64,000 bases of DNA from Paenibacillus kribbensis (GCF_002240415.1 NZ_CP020028.1:1094001-1158000), one strand, 5' to 3'. Positions 1 to 8,754 are shown, numbered from the stretch's first letter. Notes: a model not told the origin generated them from the letters alone. A program made the numbers and translations.

Positions 1-435
1 GCTCCGTTTAATCCCAAATTGACCACGAACGATCTCATTCAAATGTTCCATATCAGCTCCGAAGATGAGCACATCCGTAACGCTATGCAAATCATACTGA
101 ACTCGGTTGAAAGGCGCAATGAGTTCATTGCCCGTTCTATTTATATTAACGAACAAGACATTTTTAATCTACTCTGCAACATGAAAAGTGAATATCTTCG
201 GCATCATCGGCTTACAGACGAGGAATTTACAGAGTTGTATGCCGCAAATCCTGTTGAAGCATTATCTGTATATTTTCTGGAGTCCGTAGACATTCATCTG
301 TATTGGGAGTGGGCAGGGGCAGGAGGTACATGTGAAAAGGCTATTCAATACAAACAGGGTGCACCTGAAATAACTTTAATCCAAGCAATTGAAAGAGCTG
401 AGGATGAAGTCGACTGTCATATATCTGGCTATTAA
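1..435 (+). CDS. Hypothetical protein, 5' end outside the window
   Basis: The frame is open from base 1 to the TAA at 433-435, so this is probably the C-terminal part (at least 144 residues) of a gene that begins upstream. A TTG at base 19 is the first possible start inside the window, but no Shine-Dalgarno (SD) sequence can be judged there. The visible protein looks soluble, mixed helical and rather acidic, with no signal peptide, membrane segment or motif I recognise. A tiny gene with its own strong SD follows 24 bp downstream, so the two may be cotranscribed. Function unknown. Confidence 0.6.
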   Translation, partial: APFNPKLTTNDLIQMFHISSEDEHIRNAMQIILNSVERRNEFIARSIYINEQDIFNLLCNMKSEYLRHHRLTDEEFTELYAANPVEALSVYFLESVDIHLYWEWAGAGGTCEKAIQYKQGAPEITLIQAIERAEDEVDCHISGY

Positions 436-459
436 CTGTTTTGCAAAGGAGGAGTGTGT

Positions 460-579
460 ATGTATAGAACAGGAAGATTAATTGGCGGTAAACTGTTTCT
501 AAAGACACTTGCAGGCGATTGGATCAGCCTACAGATGCTTATTGAAAATCCATTTTATAGAGGTGTGGAATATGCTTAA
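460..579 (+). CDS. Small hypothetical protein (39 aa)
   Basis: An ATG at 460 lies 6 nt after a near-perfect SD (AAAGGAGGA, 445-453) and opens a 39-codon frame ending in TAA. The peptide is slightly basic with a hydrophobic middle and no recognisable motif. It follows the preceding partial gene on the same strand, and its 3' end runs up to a palindromic repeat element. The SD is the main evidence that it is translated. Function unknown. Confidence 0.45.
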   Translation: MYRTGRLIGGKLFLKTLAGDWISLQMLIENPFYRGVEYA

Positions 580-596
580 GAGGGCTAAGAGGCGAT

Positions 597-738
597 TGGT
601 AGCGGAGCGAAGGATTTGAATCTGGAGAAGCGTGAGCGTTCGCCTTTGCAATGGGATTCTACCCTTTAAAGGACTTATAAAATCCAGAGAATCCCGTTGC
701 AACAGCGATCGTAAGATCAAATCATTCGCGTAGCGGTG
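597..738. repeat. Palindromic interspersed repeat, copy 1
   Basis: An element of about 140 bp whose halves are imperfect inverted complements. The core stem is GGGATTCT (653-660) against AGAATCCC (688-695). Outer arms pair GCGAAGGATTTGA with TCAAATCATTCGC. The same sequence recurs in the same orientation at 1568-1705 and in opposite orientation as a tandem array at 56130-56750. Arms are conserved while the loop differs. No coding potential is convincing. It resembles a MITE- or REP-like family, but no terminal duplication or transposase is visible. Confidence 0.8.
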
Positions 739-761
739 GATCACCAACGAAACCTATCCTT

Positions 762-1502
762 TTACTCTCCGAGAAGCTTCAAAAAATTGGCTGGCACCGC
801 AATTTGCTGATTATTAATCATGATCTTCCGAAGCTCCTCAATGGAGTCTTCTTCGCCTCTCGCGTCTTTAATCTCCTTGATTTCACGATGCAGCCGTTCC
901 ATTTGGAGGTCAAGCGCATTAGCAGAGTCTGCCGCATTCTTTAATTCACGTGTCAGGCTTTCGGGAACGGACTGGTTATATTTATAAAAGATTTTATGCT
1001 CCAGACTTGCCCAGAAATCCATCGCAATCGTTCGAATTTGTACCTCTACACAGACTAGCTCCTGACAATCTGACATGAATACAGGGACTTGGATCAGCAA
1101 ATGCAGGCTTTGATAGCCGTTTGGTTTGGGATTTTTGATGTAATCCTTGATTTCCAGCACTTTCAAGTCATTTTGGCTCTGAAGCATGTTGCTGACATCA
1201 TAAATATCAGAAATAAAAGAGCAGGTAATACGCAGTCCGGCGATATCCTTAATTTGATTTTTGACAGCATCGAGGGAAAGCTCGCTATTTTTCCGAAGCA
1301 TTTTATTCATAATGCTTTCAGGAGATTTGAGCCGTGATTTGGTATGCTCAATTGGGCTATAATCGTGCAGGGCCTGAAATTCCTGCTTTAATATTTCAAT
1401 CTTGGTTTCCATTTCGTCGAGTGCGAATTTATAGATTAGCATAAAACGCGTGATGTCATACTTTATTTTTTTGAGTTTGTCCATTGGATCTTCTAAATGC
1501 AT
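762..1502 (-). CDS. relP: Small alarmone synthetase, (p)ppGpp synthetase (RelP/YwaC type)
   Basis: Transfers pyrophosphate from ATP to GTP or GDP to make (p)ppGpp. The 246-residue protein has only the RelA/SpoT synthetase domain and no HD hydrolase, TGS or ACT domain. Visible motifs are HTKSR (about 53-57), DIAGLR (86-91), KPNGYQSLH (126-134), EVQIRT (153-158) and MDFWASLEHK (161-170). These match the B. subtilis YwaC (RelP, about 210 aa) branch better than RelQ. The C-terminus is extended by about 35 residues, largely helical and charged. The ATG at 1502 has a GAGGAG SD 8 nt upstream. In Firmicutes this enzyme is usually induced by cell-envelope stress. The gene stands alone between two copies of the palindromic repeat. 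Confidence 0.9.
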   Translation of the reverse strand: MHLEDPMDKLKKIKYDITRFMLIYKFALDEMETKIEILKQEFQALHDYSPIEHTKSRLKSPESIMNKMLRKNSELSLDAVKNQIKDIAGLRITCSFISDIYDVSNMLQSQNDLKVLEIKDYIKNPKPNGYQSLHLLIQVPVFMSDCQELVCVEVQIRTIAMDFWASLEHKIFYKYNQSVPESLTRELKNAADSANALDLQMERLHREIKEIKDARGEEDSIEELRKIMINNQQIAVPANFLKLLGE

Positions 1503-1567
1503 ATGTAGTTCTCCTCACACATAGATGTCGTTTATTTAAAATAGTGGAGCTGTATGTTTTAAGGTGG

Positions 1568-1705
1568 TTGGTAGCGGAGCGAAGGATTTGAATCTGGAGA
1601 AGCGCAAGCGTTCGCCTTTGCAATGGGATTCTTACTTTATAATATACAATTTCCAAGAATTCCATTGCAACAGCGATCGTAAGATCAAATGATTTGCGGA
1701 GCGGC
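1568..1705. repeat. Palindromic interspersed repeat, copy 2
   Basis: Same family and orientation as 597-738. The left arm is nearly identical (begins TTGGTAGCGGAGCGAAGG), with core stem GGGATTCTT (1625-1633) against AAGAATTCC (1655-1663). The right arm carries CAACAGCGATCGTAAGATCA as in copy 1. The loop is different and AT-rich. With copy 1 it forms a direct repeat bracketing relP. Confidence 0.8.
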
Positions 1706-1737
1706 GATTCCCACTCTAAATAAAGCTTAAAGCGCCA

Positions 1738-2547
1738 TTAAAGCTCTACGGAAATTTTGCGTTTTTCCTTAAAATAAACCCATTCGCGGAAGCCAATATC
1801 CTTCAGCATCGCCTTCACTTCGTCCCAATCCTCACCTACACGCGAAGGCTTGTGCGCATCTGATCCAAAGGTAACCTCTACGCCAAAATGGTGCGCTCTT
1901 TCTAAAATAGATGCAGACGGGTACCATCCGCCACTCAGCTTGGTTTTACCCGAAGTGTTAATTTCAATGGCCACGCCGGATTCTGCAATCACCCGCAAGG
2001 TTTCATCAATCGCCTCATCGGCAGGAATATCTGAAAAAGCCGGGAAATTTCCCTTCATTGCGTCAATATGACCCAAAATCTGGAACATCCCGCTTCGCGC
2101 AGACTCCTGAATGAGTGAATAGTAGGCCTGCTTAACCTCGATTTTGCGAGCATCACTTATTTTTTTCCAACGGCTACGGTTAAAAATGCTGTCCCCTTCA
2201 ACACTGTGGACCGACCCAATGAGGTAATCAAACGGATATGGAGCCAGCGTGGAACGATACAGCTCCGCATAATCAGGAAAATAATCGGTTTCCAATCCGA
2301 GCAGGACGTCAATGCGGCCTGCGTATTCCTGTTTAAGCTGTTGCACCTCTTCAACGTACTCGGCAAGCTGAGATTTTGCCATATAAATCTTCGGAAAAGC
2401 CTGATCCTGCTCGCTGCCCAGGAAAGGGGAGTGGTCCGAAATGCCAATCACTTGCAAGCCAGACTGAATGCCAGCTTCAATGTAATCCCGAATGTTGCCG
2501 TCCGCATGACCGCAACGGAAATGATGGGTGTGCAGATCAAATTTCAT
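1738..2547 (-). CDS. PHP-domain phosphatase, histidinol-phosphatase type
   Basis: A PHP-superfamily metal-dependent phosphoesterase. The start MKFDLHTHH carries the first metal-binding motif (D-x-H-x-H). Further His/Asp ligands appear at GISDHSPF, GLETDYF, GSVHSVEG, GHIDAMK and FGSDAHKP, in the order seen in histidinol-phosphatases (HisK/HisJ). That enzyme dephosphorylates L-histidinol phosphate in histidine synthesis. No his genes are adjacent, so the substrate is inferred from family only. I place the start at ATG 2547, which follows a GGAAGA-type SD, rather than the in-frame ATG at 2571, which would put that SD inside the gene. About 269 aa, the usual length. Confidence 0.8.
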   Translation of the reverse strand: MKFDLHTHHFRCGHADGNIRDYIEAGIQSGLQVIGISDHSPFLGSEQDQAFPKIYMAKSQLAEYVEEVQQLKQEYAGRIDVLLGLETDYFPDYAELYRSTLAPYPFDYLIGSVHSVEGDSIFNRSRWKKISDARKIEVKQAYYSLIQESARSGMFQILGHIDAMKGNFPAFSDIPADEAIDETLRVIAESGVAIEINTSGKTKLSGGWYPSASILERAHHFGVEVTFGSDAHKPSRVGEDWDEVKAMLKDIGFREWVYFKEKRKISVEL

Positions 2548-2607
2548 AGCCTTTCTTCCTTTCATAATCAAGGTTCATATTCCGTAGGGTGTTCATAGCG
2601 AATTACG

Positions 2608-3510
2608 TTATTCAGAACTGGTAAAATTCGTTTCCGGCATCCCTTTCAAATCACTTAAAAATTGCTGCATGGCTGAGTTTAGATATCGGCCGGATTTATA
2701 AATCACTCCTACCGGATGACTAACCTCCAGCTCGGGAATATGGATCATTTTTAATGTGCCTGTACGCAGCTCGGAAGTGACCGACAGTCTGGAGATAATG
2801 GCAGCGCCCAGATTAATTTCGACCATCCGTTTGACTTCCTCACTGCTGGACAACTCGATTACAACGTGAGGCACGATCTGGTGCTTTTTAAATACATCGT
2901 CCACGAATTTCCGTCCTACCGTATCGGGTGAGAGCAGAATAAGCGGGATTTCCCGAAGGGCTTCAATGGTAGCGTGCGGTTGGGAGGCCAGCGGATGCGT
3001 AGGGGACACGACAAGCTCAAAGGAATCATAATACAGAACTGAAGTGCTCAAATTCGGATTCCGTTCGATCAGATAGCCGATCCCTACATCAATAAGTCCG
3101 TTCTCCACCTGCTGATAGATCATGGAGGAGGCCATAGATTGAATGGAGGTTTTGATGAGCGGGAACTGATCCTGAAAGTACGAAAGCACGCGCGGTAAAA
3201 TTTGAATGGCGATGGATGTGGTCGTACCCAGCGCAATATGCCCCTGCGGAGTTTCGTTTAGATCGTACAATTTCTGCCGTAATTCCTCGACTATCTCCAA
3301 TATGCGCTCGGCGTGCTCTAAAAAGACAGTTCCCCGGTCGGTCAGGGTGACGGGCTGATTGCGGTCAATCAGAATGGTTTTGAATTCGTCCTCCAGGCTT
3401 TTGATCTGGGCGGACACCGCGGGCTGCGTTAAATTGAGAAGTTCTCCGGCTTTTCGGAAACTCATAGTTTTGGAAATCATGATAAGCGTTTCAAGTTGAC
3501 TGATGTTCAT
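2608..3510 (-). CDS. LysR-family transcriptional regulator
   Basis: 300 residues, the standard LysR length. An N-terminal winged helix-turn-helix (about residues 1-60, with FRKAGELLNLTQPAVSAQI) is followed by a linker helix and a periplasmic-binding-protein-like effector domain. The start ATG has an AGGAGG SD in a clear position. The neighbour PHP gene lies downstream on the same strand, 60 bp away. The effector cannot be read from sequence. It has some flavour of the CysL/YwfK group, but I do not commit to that. Confidence 0.85.
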   Translation of the reverse strand: MNISQLETLIMISKTMSFRKAGELLNLTQPAVSAQIKSLEDEFKTILIDRNQPVTLTDRGTVFLEHAERILEIVEELRQKLYDLNETPQGHIALGTTTSIAIQILPRVLSYFQDQFPLIKTSIQSMASSMIYQQVENGLIDVGIGYLIERNPNLSTSVLYYDSFELVVSPTHPLASQPHATIEALREIPLILLSPDTVGRKFVDDVFKKHQIVPHVVIELSSSEEVKRMVEINLGAAIISRLSVTSELRTGTLKMIHIPELEVSHPVGVIYKSGRYLNSAMQQFLSDLKGMPETNFTSSE

Positions 3511-3932
3511 GAAGTTCCTCCTCTCTTTTCTTAATTCTGTCGCAGCTGTATAGAGTGAATATTTTTAGCCAATTCACCTGTTCATATGTAAAACCGTCGA
3601 TAAGCTTTATTTCATTAGATTATAGGTTATTCGGGCAGGAAGGGCAATGAATCAAAGCAGAGCACGGTGAAGTATGGTATATTGGAAAATAAAGACTAAA
3701 GTCCTGATATACATCAAAAATAAGTAGCTTAATTCCGATAGGAAGTGAGATATAGGACAATATTCACATTTTTTGTGATTTGGCTATAAAAAATTGCCGG
3801 GAAGCTGTCGATAAGTGATAAAGAGAGTATTTTGTTGAGGGTCGACTCGTTTTGTATCAATGTTTGAATTAAAAATTCTAATTAAAATGGGACTTTTGTT
3901 GTATGTCTAAAAGCCCATCGTAAAGGGGCGCA
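3511..3932. other. Intergenic region between divergent lysR and cheX
   Basis: A 422-bp AT-rich gap with no convincing frame. It must hold the lysR promoter (near 3511-3600) and the cheX promoter. The only strong element seen is the sigma-D-like promoter at 3787-3814. The stretch 3640-3780 holds nothing I can assign. Confidence 0.5.
3787..3814 (+). promoter_or_regulatory. Sigma-D (flagellar/chemotaxis) type promoter for cheX
   Basis: TAAA (3787-3790), a 16-bp spacer, then GTCGATAA (3807-3814), against the flagellar consensus TAAA-N15/16-GCCGATAA (one mismatch). It sits about 120 bp before a chemotaxis gene, which is the expected kind of target. Confidence 0.6.
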
Positions 3933-4397
3933 ATGATCGTGAAGGCAGAAGTGATAAATCCTTTTTTGGAGTCGGCGCGACGGGTCATTGAACAACTGAT
4001 CCAAGTCTCTCCTTCACCCGGCGATCTCGGTGTGAAAAATGTCGAGCTGGTGGATGACCATATCTGGATTATGATCGGAATGACCGGACAGCTTAGCGGA
4101 AATATTGTGTTCGGTCTGAATGAACAGGTGGCGCTACGTATGGTATCAGCGATGATGGGCGGATTTGTCTTGACTGAAATTGACGAGATGGGAAAAAGTG
4201 CAATTTCCGAATTGGGCAATATGATTAGTGGTAATGCCAGTACGATTTTGTCCAGTCAGGGAATTGTCGTAGACATCACGCCTCCGCAAGTCATGAAATC
4301 GGAAAACCTGACTACTTTTGTACCTCAGCGTGCCCTTTTTATTCCGCTTACTGTGGAAGGAATCGGTGAGATGGATATTCAGGTCATGATCTCTTAA
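3933..4397 (+). CDS. cheX: Chemotaxis protein CheX (CheY-P phosphatase family)
   Basis: A 154-residue member of the CheC/CheX/FliY phosphatase family, which removes phosphate from CheY-P to reset chemotaxis signalling. The diagnostic E-x-x-N catalytic pair is visible as E93 and N96 in the helix ISELGNMISGN. Only one such motif is present, as in CheX; CheC has two. An AAAGGGG SD precedes ATG 3933. It stands alone away from any flagellar operon, preceded by a sigma-D-like promoter and followed 40 bp later by a dehydrogenase gene. Confidence 0.85.
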   Translation: MIVKAEVINPFLESARRVIEQLIQVSPSPGDLGVKNVELVDDHIWIMIGMTGQLSGNIVFGLNEQVALRMVSAMMGGFVLTEIDEMGKSAISELGNMISGNASTILSSQGIVVDITPPQVMKSENLTTFVPQRALFIPLTVEGIGEMDIQVMIS

Positions 4398-4437
4398 TAT
4401 TAGAGAAGAAGGTTTTCTTTAATATGGAGGGATGACC

Positions 4438-5217
4438 GTGAGTATATTGCAAGATAAGGTAGTTGTAATTACAGGGGCATCGAGCGGGATTGGCGCTCTC
4501 TGTGCACGCTTGTTGAGCGAAAAGGGCGCGGTCCCTATTTTGACAGCACGCTCGCAGGAGCGGCTGGAGCAAGTGTCTGCGACAATCAGCGGCAGACATG
4601 AGTTGATTCCATTGGATGTCACCCGTCAGGAGCAAGTAGAGGCCGTTGCTACCCGGGTAATGGAGCAGTACGGACAGGTCGATATTTTGCTTAACAATGC
4701 GGGTTACGGAAAGTTTGAGTATTTTCATGAAACAGACCTGACGGAATTTGAACGAATGATGGACGTGAACTACATGGGAGCTGTTCGCTGCATAAAGGCG
4801 TTTTTGCCGCAAATGACAGAGCAGCGCAGCGGGCAGATTGTCAATGTAGCATCTATGGCCGGGAAAATCGGGACTGCCAAATCGACTTCCTACACAGCGA
4901 CGAAGCATGCATTGCTCGGGTTCAGCAATGCGCTTCGGCAAGAGCTGCGCGGGAGCGGCGTGACCGTAACGACGATAAATCCCGGGCCGATTGACACGCC
5001 ATTTTTTGAGCTTGCAGATCCTTCGGGCGGATATGTTCGTAATGTAGGCTGGTTTATGCTTAAGCCGGATAAGGTAGCACAGCACATTGTAAGGGCGATA
5101 GAGCTTCGTAGGGAAGAGGTTAATCTGCCGCGGTGGGTATCTCCTTTTCTCAAGCTGTATCAGCTTGCTCCCAGACTGACTGACAGGCTGGGTCATGGTG
5201 TAATGAACAAGAAATAA
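4438..5217 (+). CDS. Short-chain dehydrogenase/reductase
   Basis: A classical SDR oxidoreductase of about 259 residues with a Rossmann fold. The cofactor motif TGASSGIG is near residue 12, then NNAG, catalytic Ser in the NVASMAG strand, and the Y-x-x-x-K pair in SYTATK. After the active site comes the INPGPIDT loop. I choose GTG 4438 because GGAGGG (4426-4431) lies 6 nt before it; the ATG at 4432 directly abuts that SD. It resembles Bacillus YqjQ-type enzymes of unknown substrate. It is on the same strand as cheX and may be read through from it, and it ends at a strong terminator. Confidence 0.8.
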   Translation: MSILQDKVVVITGASSGIGALCARLLSEKGAVPILTARSQERLEQVSATISGRHELIPLDVTRQEQVEAVATRVMEQYGQVDILLNNAGYGKFEYFHETDLTEFERMMDVNYMGAVRCIKAFLPQMTEQRSGQIVNVASMAGKIGTAKSTSYTATKHALLGFSNALRQELRGSGVTVTTINPGPIDTPFFELADPSGGYVRNVGWFMLKPDKVAQHIVRAIELRREEVNLPRWVSPFLKLYQLAPRLTDRLGHGVMNKK

Positions 5218-5264
5218 AAGATGTCCCAAAAGCCATGGGTATGGTGAGGGACATCTTTTATTTT
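5216..5264 (+). terminator. Rho-independent terminator
   Basis: A perfect 12-bp stem AAAAGATGTCCC (5216-5227) / GGGACATCTTTT (5248-5259) followed by ATTTTTG. It overlaps the stop codon of the SDR gene. Confidence 0.85.
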
Positions 5265-5270
5265 TGTGAT

Positions 5271-5299
5271 TTGGTAACAGGGCTATTTTCGCATATAAT
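5271..5299 (+). promoter_or_regulatory. Sigma-A promoter of the DEAD-box helicase gene
   Basis: TTGGTA (5271-5276), 17-bp spacer, TATAAT (5294-5299), about 40 bp before the start codon and just after the upstream terminator. Confidence 0.65.
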
Positions 5300-5338
5300 G
5301 GAGAGTAACGAATTTACGTATAGGGGTTGGACCTTTTC

Positions 5339-6724
5339 ATGACATTGAATTTTGAATCGCTTGGCATTGAACCAGATCTGTTGACCAAACTGGCTGAGCA
5401 TGAAATTACACAGCCTTCGCCGGTGCAGGCGCAGGCTATACCCGAAATGATGAAGGGGAAGCATGTATTGGCGCGCTCGCAGACGGGCACAGGGAAGACA
5501 CTGGCCTATTTGCTGCCGCTGCTGCAAGCGATTGACCCGCAGAAAAAGGCTACGCAAAAGATGATACTGGCTCCAAGTCAGGAGCTGGCGATGCAAATTG
5601 TGCGCGAGGGTCAGCGTTACGGAGAGCAGCGCGGAATCCGCGTGCTTGGCCTGATCGGCGGAGCAGCCATCAAACGCCAGATCGAGAAGCTAAAGGATCA
5701 TCCACAGCTTGTTGTCGGCACACCGGGACGTGTACGGGAACTCATTGCTGCGAAAAAGCTGAAAATGCACAACATCACAACCATCGTCATCGACGAGGTG
5801 GACCAGATGTTCCAGCTCGGCGGAGCGGGTGATGTGAAGAACATATTGGGCACTGCCCAGCGTGATCGTCAATTGGTATTTTTGTCCGCAACGCTGAACG
5901 ATGAGATTCAAGCGCTGGCGAAGCGTGAGATGAATGATTACGTGGAAATCGGCATTGATCCCGATCAGAAGACAGCCAGTGGACTGGAGCATTATTACTT
6001 TGTGACCGAAGAGCGGGATAAGGTGGATATGCTGCGCCGCCTGGTGCGTCATTTTAATCCGAGAAAAGCGCTGGTATTCGTGAATACAACGAATGCGATC
6101 GGGGAGATTGAAGCCAAGCTCAATCATATGGGACTGACTACAGCATCCCTGTATGGTGATGCGGATAAAGTCACGCGCAGCAACGTGCTGGCCCGATTCC
6201 GGGAGGACAAGCTCAAGGTGCTGATCGCTTCCGATGTGGCAGCCCGTGGTCTGGACATTGAAGGGCTGGAAATGGTCATTCATTTTGATCCGGCTACGGA
6301 CAGTCAAGCCTATGTTCACCGCGCGGGACGTACAGGACGGATGGGACGCAAAGGACTGGTTGTGTCTGTTGTTACCGAGCGCGAAACGTTTATTATGCGC
6401 AAGTTCTCCCGTGAGCTGGACATTAACATCACAGAGCGTGCGTTGTATGGAGGACGTGTGGTCGTGCCGCGTCCGGCGGATGCCAAGCGTGCGCCTGTAA
6501 AGCCATCCGAGGCGAGAACGATTTCTGACGCAGTGGAAAGCGGCAAGGCGCCTGTTCGTGGTGAGAATGGACGTCCCGGAAGGACTGCCGCCGCCGGTTC
6601 GGCTTCAGGCAAGGGCAAAGGAGCTGCCTTGTCCAAAGCAGGAAAAGCACAACGCGAGCGTGAGCGTAAAAACAAGGGTGCGCCAAGATGGCTGAAGGAA
6701 AAAGGGTCGAAGCCGAACGAATAA
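5339..6724 (+). CDS. DEAD-box ATP-dependent RNA helicase
   Basis: An RNA helicase with both RecA-like domains: Q-motif region (PSPVQAQAIP), motif I ARSQTGTGKT, motif Ia APSQELA, GG, TPGR, motif II, motif III SAT, then domain 2 with ARGLDIEGLE and HRAGRTGRMG. Motif II reads DEVD instead of DEAD. After about residue 375 comes a roughly 85-residue low-complexity tail rich in Lys, Arg, Gly and Ala, a likely RNA-binding tail. ATG 5339 is preferred to the TTG at 5327, which touches the only G-rich upstream stretch. It resembles the YfmL/CshB side of the family, which acts in ribosome assembly or cold growth; exact orthology is not certain. The Ecs operon follows 33 bp later. Confidence 0.9.
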   Translation: MTLNFESLGIEPDLLTKLAEHEITQPSPVQAQAIPEMMKGKHVLARSQTGTGKTLAYLLPLLQAIDPQKKATQKMILAPSQELAMQIVREGQRYGEQRGIRVLGLIGGAAIKRQIEKLKDHPQLVVGTPGRVRELIAAKKLKMHNITTIVIDEVDQMFQLGGAGDVKNILGTAQRDRQLVFLSATLNDEIQALAKREMNDYVEIGIDPDQKTASGLEHYYFVTEERDKVDMLRRLVRHFNPRKALVFVNTTNAIGEIEAKLNHMGLTTASLYGDADKVTRSNVLARFREDKLKVLIASDVAARGLDIEGLEMVIHFDPATDSQAYVHRAGRTGRMGRKGLVVSVVTERETFIMRKFSRELDINITERALYGGRVVVPRPADAKRAPVKPSEARTISDAVESGKAPVRGENGRPGRTAAAGSASGKGKGAALSKAGKAQRERERKNKGAPRWLKEKGSKPNE

Positions 6725-6757
6725 GGACCGAACGGATAAGGGAGAAGAGGGGGAGCC

Positions 6758-7504
6758 ATGGAACAACAGCCTGTATTGCAAATTAATGGACTGACCGGAG
6801 GATACAGTGCCAAGCGCCCGGTGCTGCATCAGATTTCGCTCGATGTGAAGCCGGGCGAAATGGTCGGACTGATCGGTCTGAACGGGGCCGGGAAAAGTAC
6901 GACCATGAAGCATATTTTGGGCCTAATGACACCGCAGGCCGGAGAAATTCGCGTGCAGGGACATAAGCAAGAGGAGAATCCCGAGCAATATCAGGGAGCC
7001 ATTGCTTTTGTACCCGAATCTCCAGAGCTGTATCCTGAAATGACGGTGATGGAGCATATGGAGTTCACCGCCAGGGCTTACGGAGTCAGTGAAGCGGATT
7101 TCCGCACACGTAGTAACCAGATGCTGGATCTGTTCCGTATGCGGGACAAGAGCGGAAGCATGTCCATGCATCTTTCCAAAGGGATGCGTCAGAAAGTCAT
7201 GATTATGTGCGCATTTTTAGCGGGACCGCCGTTGTATGTTATTGATGAGCCATTTTTGGGCCTGGACCCGCTGGGGATTCGTTCCCTGCTTGACTTTATG
7301 CTGGAAATGAAGCGTTCAGGCTCATCCATTTTACTTAGTTCTCATATTTTGTCCACGATTGAAAATTATTGTGATCGTTTCATTGTGCTTCATCAGGGCG
7401 CCATCATTGCGCAGGGTACGCTGGATGAAGTGACAGCACAGGCGGGTAAGCCGGGCATGCCGCTGGAAGATGCATTTTATGAGCTGGTACAGGGCAGGGA
7501 ATGA
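6758..7504 (+). CDS. ecsA: ABC transporter ATP-binding protein EcsA
   Basis: 248 residues, the size of B. subtilis EcsA. Walker A is GLNGAGKST, the signature is LSKGMRQK and Walker B is YVIDEPFLGLDP, followed by the switch His region (SSHIL). It supplies ATP hydrolysis for the Ecs exporter, linked in Bacillus and Staphylococcus to secretion, regulated membrane proteolysis and competence. The stop overlaps the start of ecsB by 4 bp (ATGA), so the two are translationally coupled. The SD GGGGGAG lies just upstream of the ATG. Confidence 0.9.
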   Translation: MEQQPVLQINGLTGGYSAKRPVLHQISLDVKPGEMVGLIGLNGAGKSTTMKHILGLMTPQAGEIRVQGHKQEENPEQYQGAIAFVPESPELYPEMTVMEHMEFTARAYGVSEADFRTRSNQMLDLFRMRDKSGSMSMHLSKGMRQKVMIMCAFLAGPPLYVIDEPFLGLDPLGIRSLLDFMLEMKRSGSSILLSSHILSTIENYCDRFIVLHQGAIIAQGTLDEVTAQAGKPGMPLEDAFYELVQGRE

Positions 7505-8730
7505 GTATGGACTTGCAACGCTTGCATAAAGAAAGACGTGTTGCGTTCTGGGGACAGGTGCTGCCCTATCTGGGCTATGTCATTCAGAGCGGACTGGCAG
7601 TGGTCTTCGGCTTTGCGCTGATTGCTTTTGCTGCATGGTACACGTCGCTGCTGATGCATACTCCACCGGATTTGCCCATCCGCTGGATCATGCTGATTGT
7701 AGCTATTCCGATTGCCCATGCGAGCTTTCGTACGTATTTGGACGCGGCGGATATTGTCTTCCTGCGTCCGCAGGAATATGCGATGCAGCATTATTTTAAG
7801 GCCAGCCGCATCCGGGGTGTGGTGTATAAAATATTCGGTCTGCTGTTGTTGTCCATTATCGCGTGGCCCCTGTATATTCGCAGCGATGTCGCACCTAAGC
7901 CGTTGCTGTTGACCCTGCTGCTGTTTGTGCTGTTGAAGCTGCTGTTCAGCTATGGCGGCTGGCAGGAGCTTCGCATGGTATCGGTTGGCGCCAGCGCAGG
8001 TTATCGTCTGCTTCGGTGGGTGCTGGCTGTGCTGATGGTAGCCGCATGGCTGTGGCAACCTTCGCTCCGCAGCTTGCCGTTTATCATATTGGTCAGCGTG
8101 GTCTACGTGCTTGTCCTGCGTTTTCCGGTCAAGCTGTTAGTAGCTTGGGAAAAACTGATTCGGACAGAAAGCATGCAGGCCGCTCGGGTGATGCGTACGT
8201 TGGGCTGGTTCGTCGATGTACCTGCCCTTACGCAGAGAGTAACTCCGCGCCGCTGGCTTTCCTGGCTGGGGGGAAACATACCGTGGGGCAGAAAGGGAGC
8301 GTATCGCTATCTGCTGTTTAAGACGTTTTTACGTACAGAACCTGCAGGTATTGTCATTCGGTTAGGTATTTTGGGTCTATTAATTATATATATCACCCAT
8401 ACGGGCTGGATTGGCATTGCGGTGTATTTATTTTTTATATTTCTCATTGGCGTACAAATCACTTCGCTCAGGCAGTATCACAAGGATTCGTTGTGGCTTC
8501 AGCTATATCCGATTCCTGTACATCATCGCCGCGCGTCTTTTCTGGACTTTGTCGTCCGATTGACGTTGCCCGCTGCCGTAGTCCTGTGGCTTCCTTTTCT
8601 GGCAAAAGGAACTGAGGATCTACTGTCTACGCTGCTTACGCTGGTTGGCGGAGTTGTTGTGGTGTTTCTGATCCGGGGAACACAGGCGAAAAAATGGCGT
8701 TCGGACGGACAGGATGAGGAAGAAGTGTAA
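7501..8730 (+). CDS. ecsB: ABC transporter permease EcsB
   Basis: 409 residues (B. subtilis EcsB is 408). The protein has several hydrophobic membrane segments in two blocks (about residues 15-50, 55-75, 105-150, 165-200, and 290-330, 350-390), separated by a basic cytoplasmic stretch. It forms the membrane part of the exporter with EcsA. The C-terminus is hydrophilic and acidic (DGQDEEEV). It overlaps ecsA by 4 bp and ends 25 bp before a strong terminator. No ecsC is present here. Confidence 0.9.
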   Translation: MSMDLQRLHKERRVAFWGQVLPYLGYVIQSGLAVVFGFALIAFAAWYTSLLMHTPPDLPIRWIMLIVAIPIAHASFRTYLDAADIVFLRPQEYAMQHYFKASRIRGVVYKIFGLLLLSIIAWPLYIRSDVAPKPLLLTLLLFVLLKLLFSYGGWQELRMVSVGASAGYRLLRWVLAVLMVAAWLWQPSLRSLPFIILVSVVYVLVLRFPVKLLVAWEKLIRTESMQAARVMRTLGWFVDVPALTQRVTPRRWLSWLGGNIPWGRKGAYRYLLFKTFLRTEPAGIVIRLGILGLLIIYITHTGWIGIAVYLFFIFLIGVQITSLRQYHKDSLWLQLYPIPVHHRRASFLDFVVRLTLPAAVVLWLPFLAKGTEDLLSTLLTLVGGVVVVFLIRGTQAKKWRSDGQDEEEV

Positions 8731-8754
8731 TCTGAATTTTAATAGATAAAGAAT

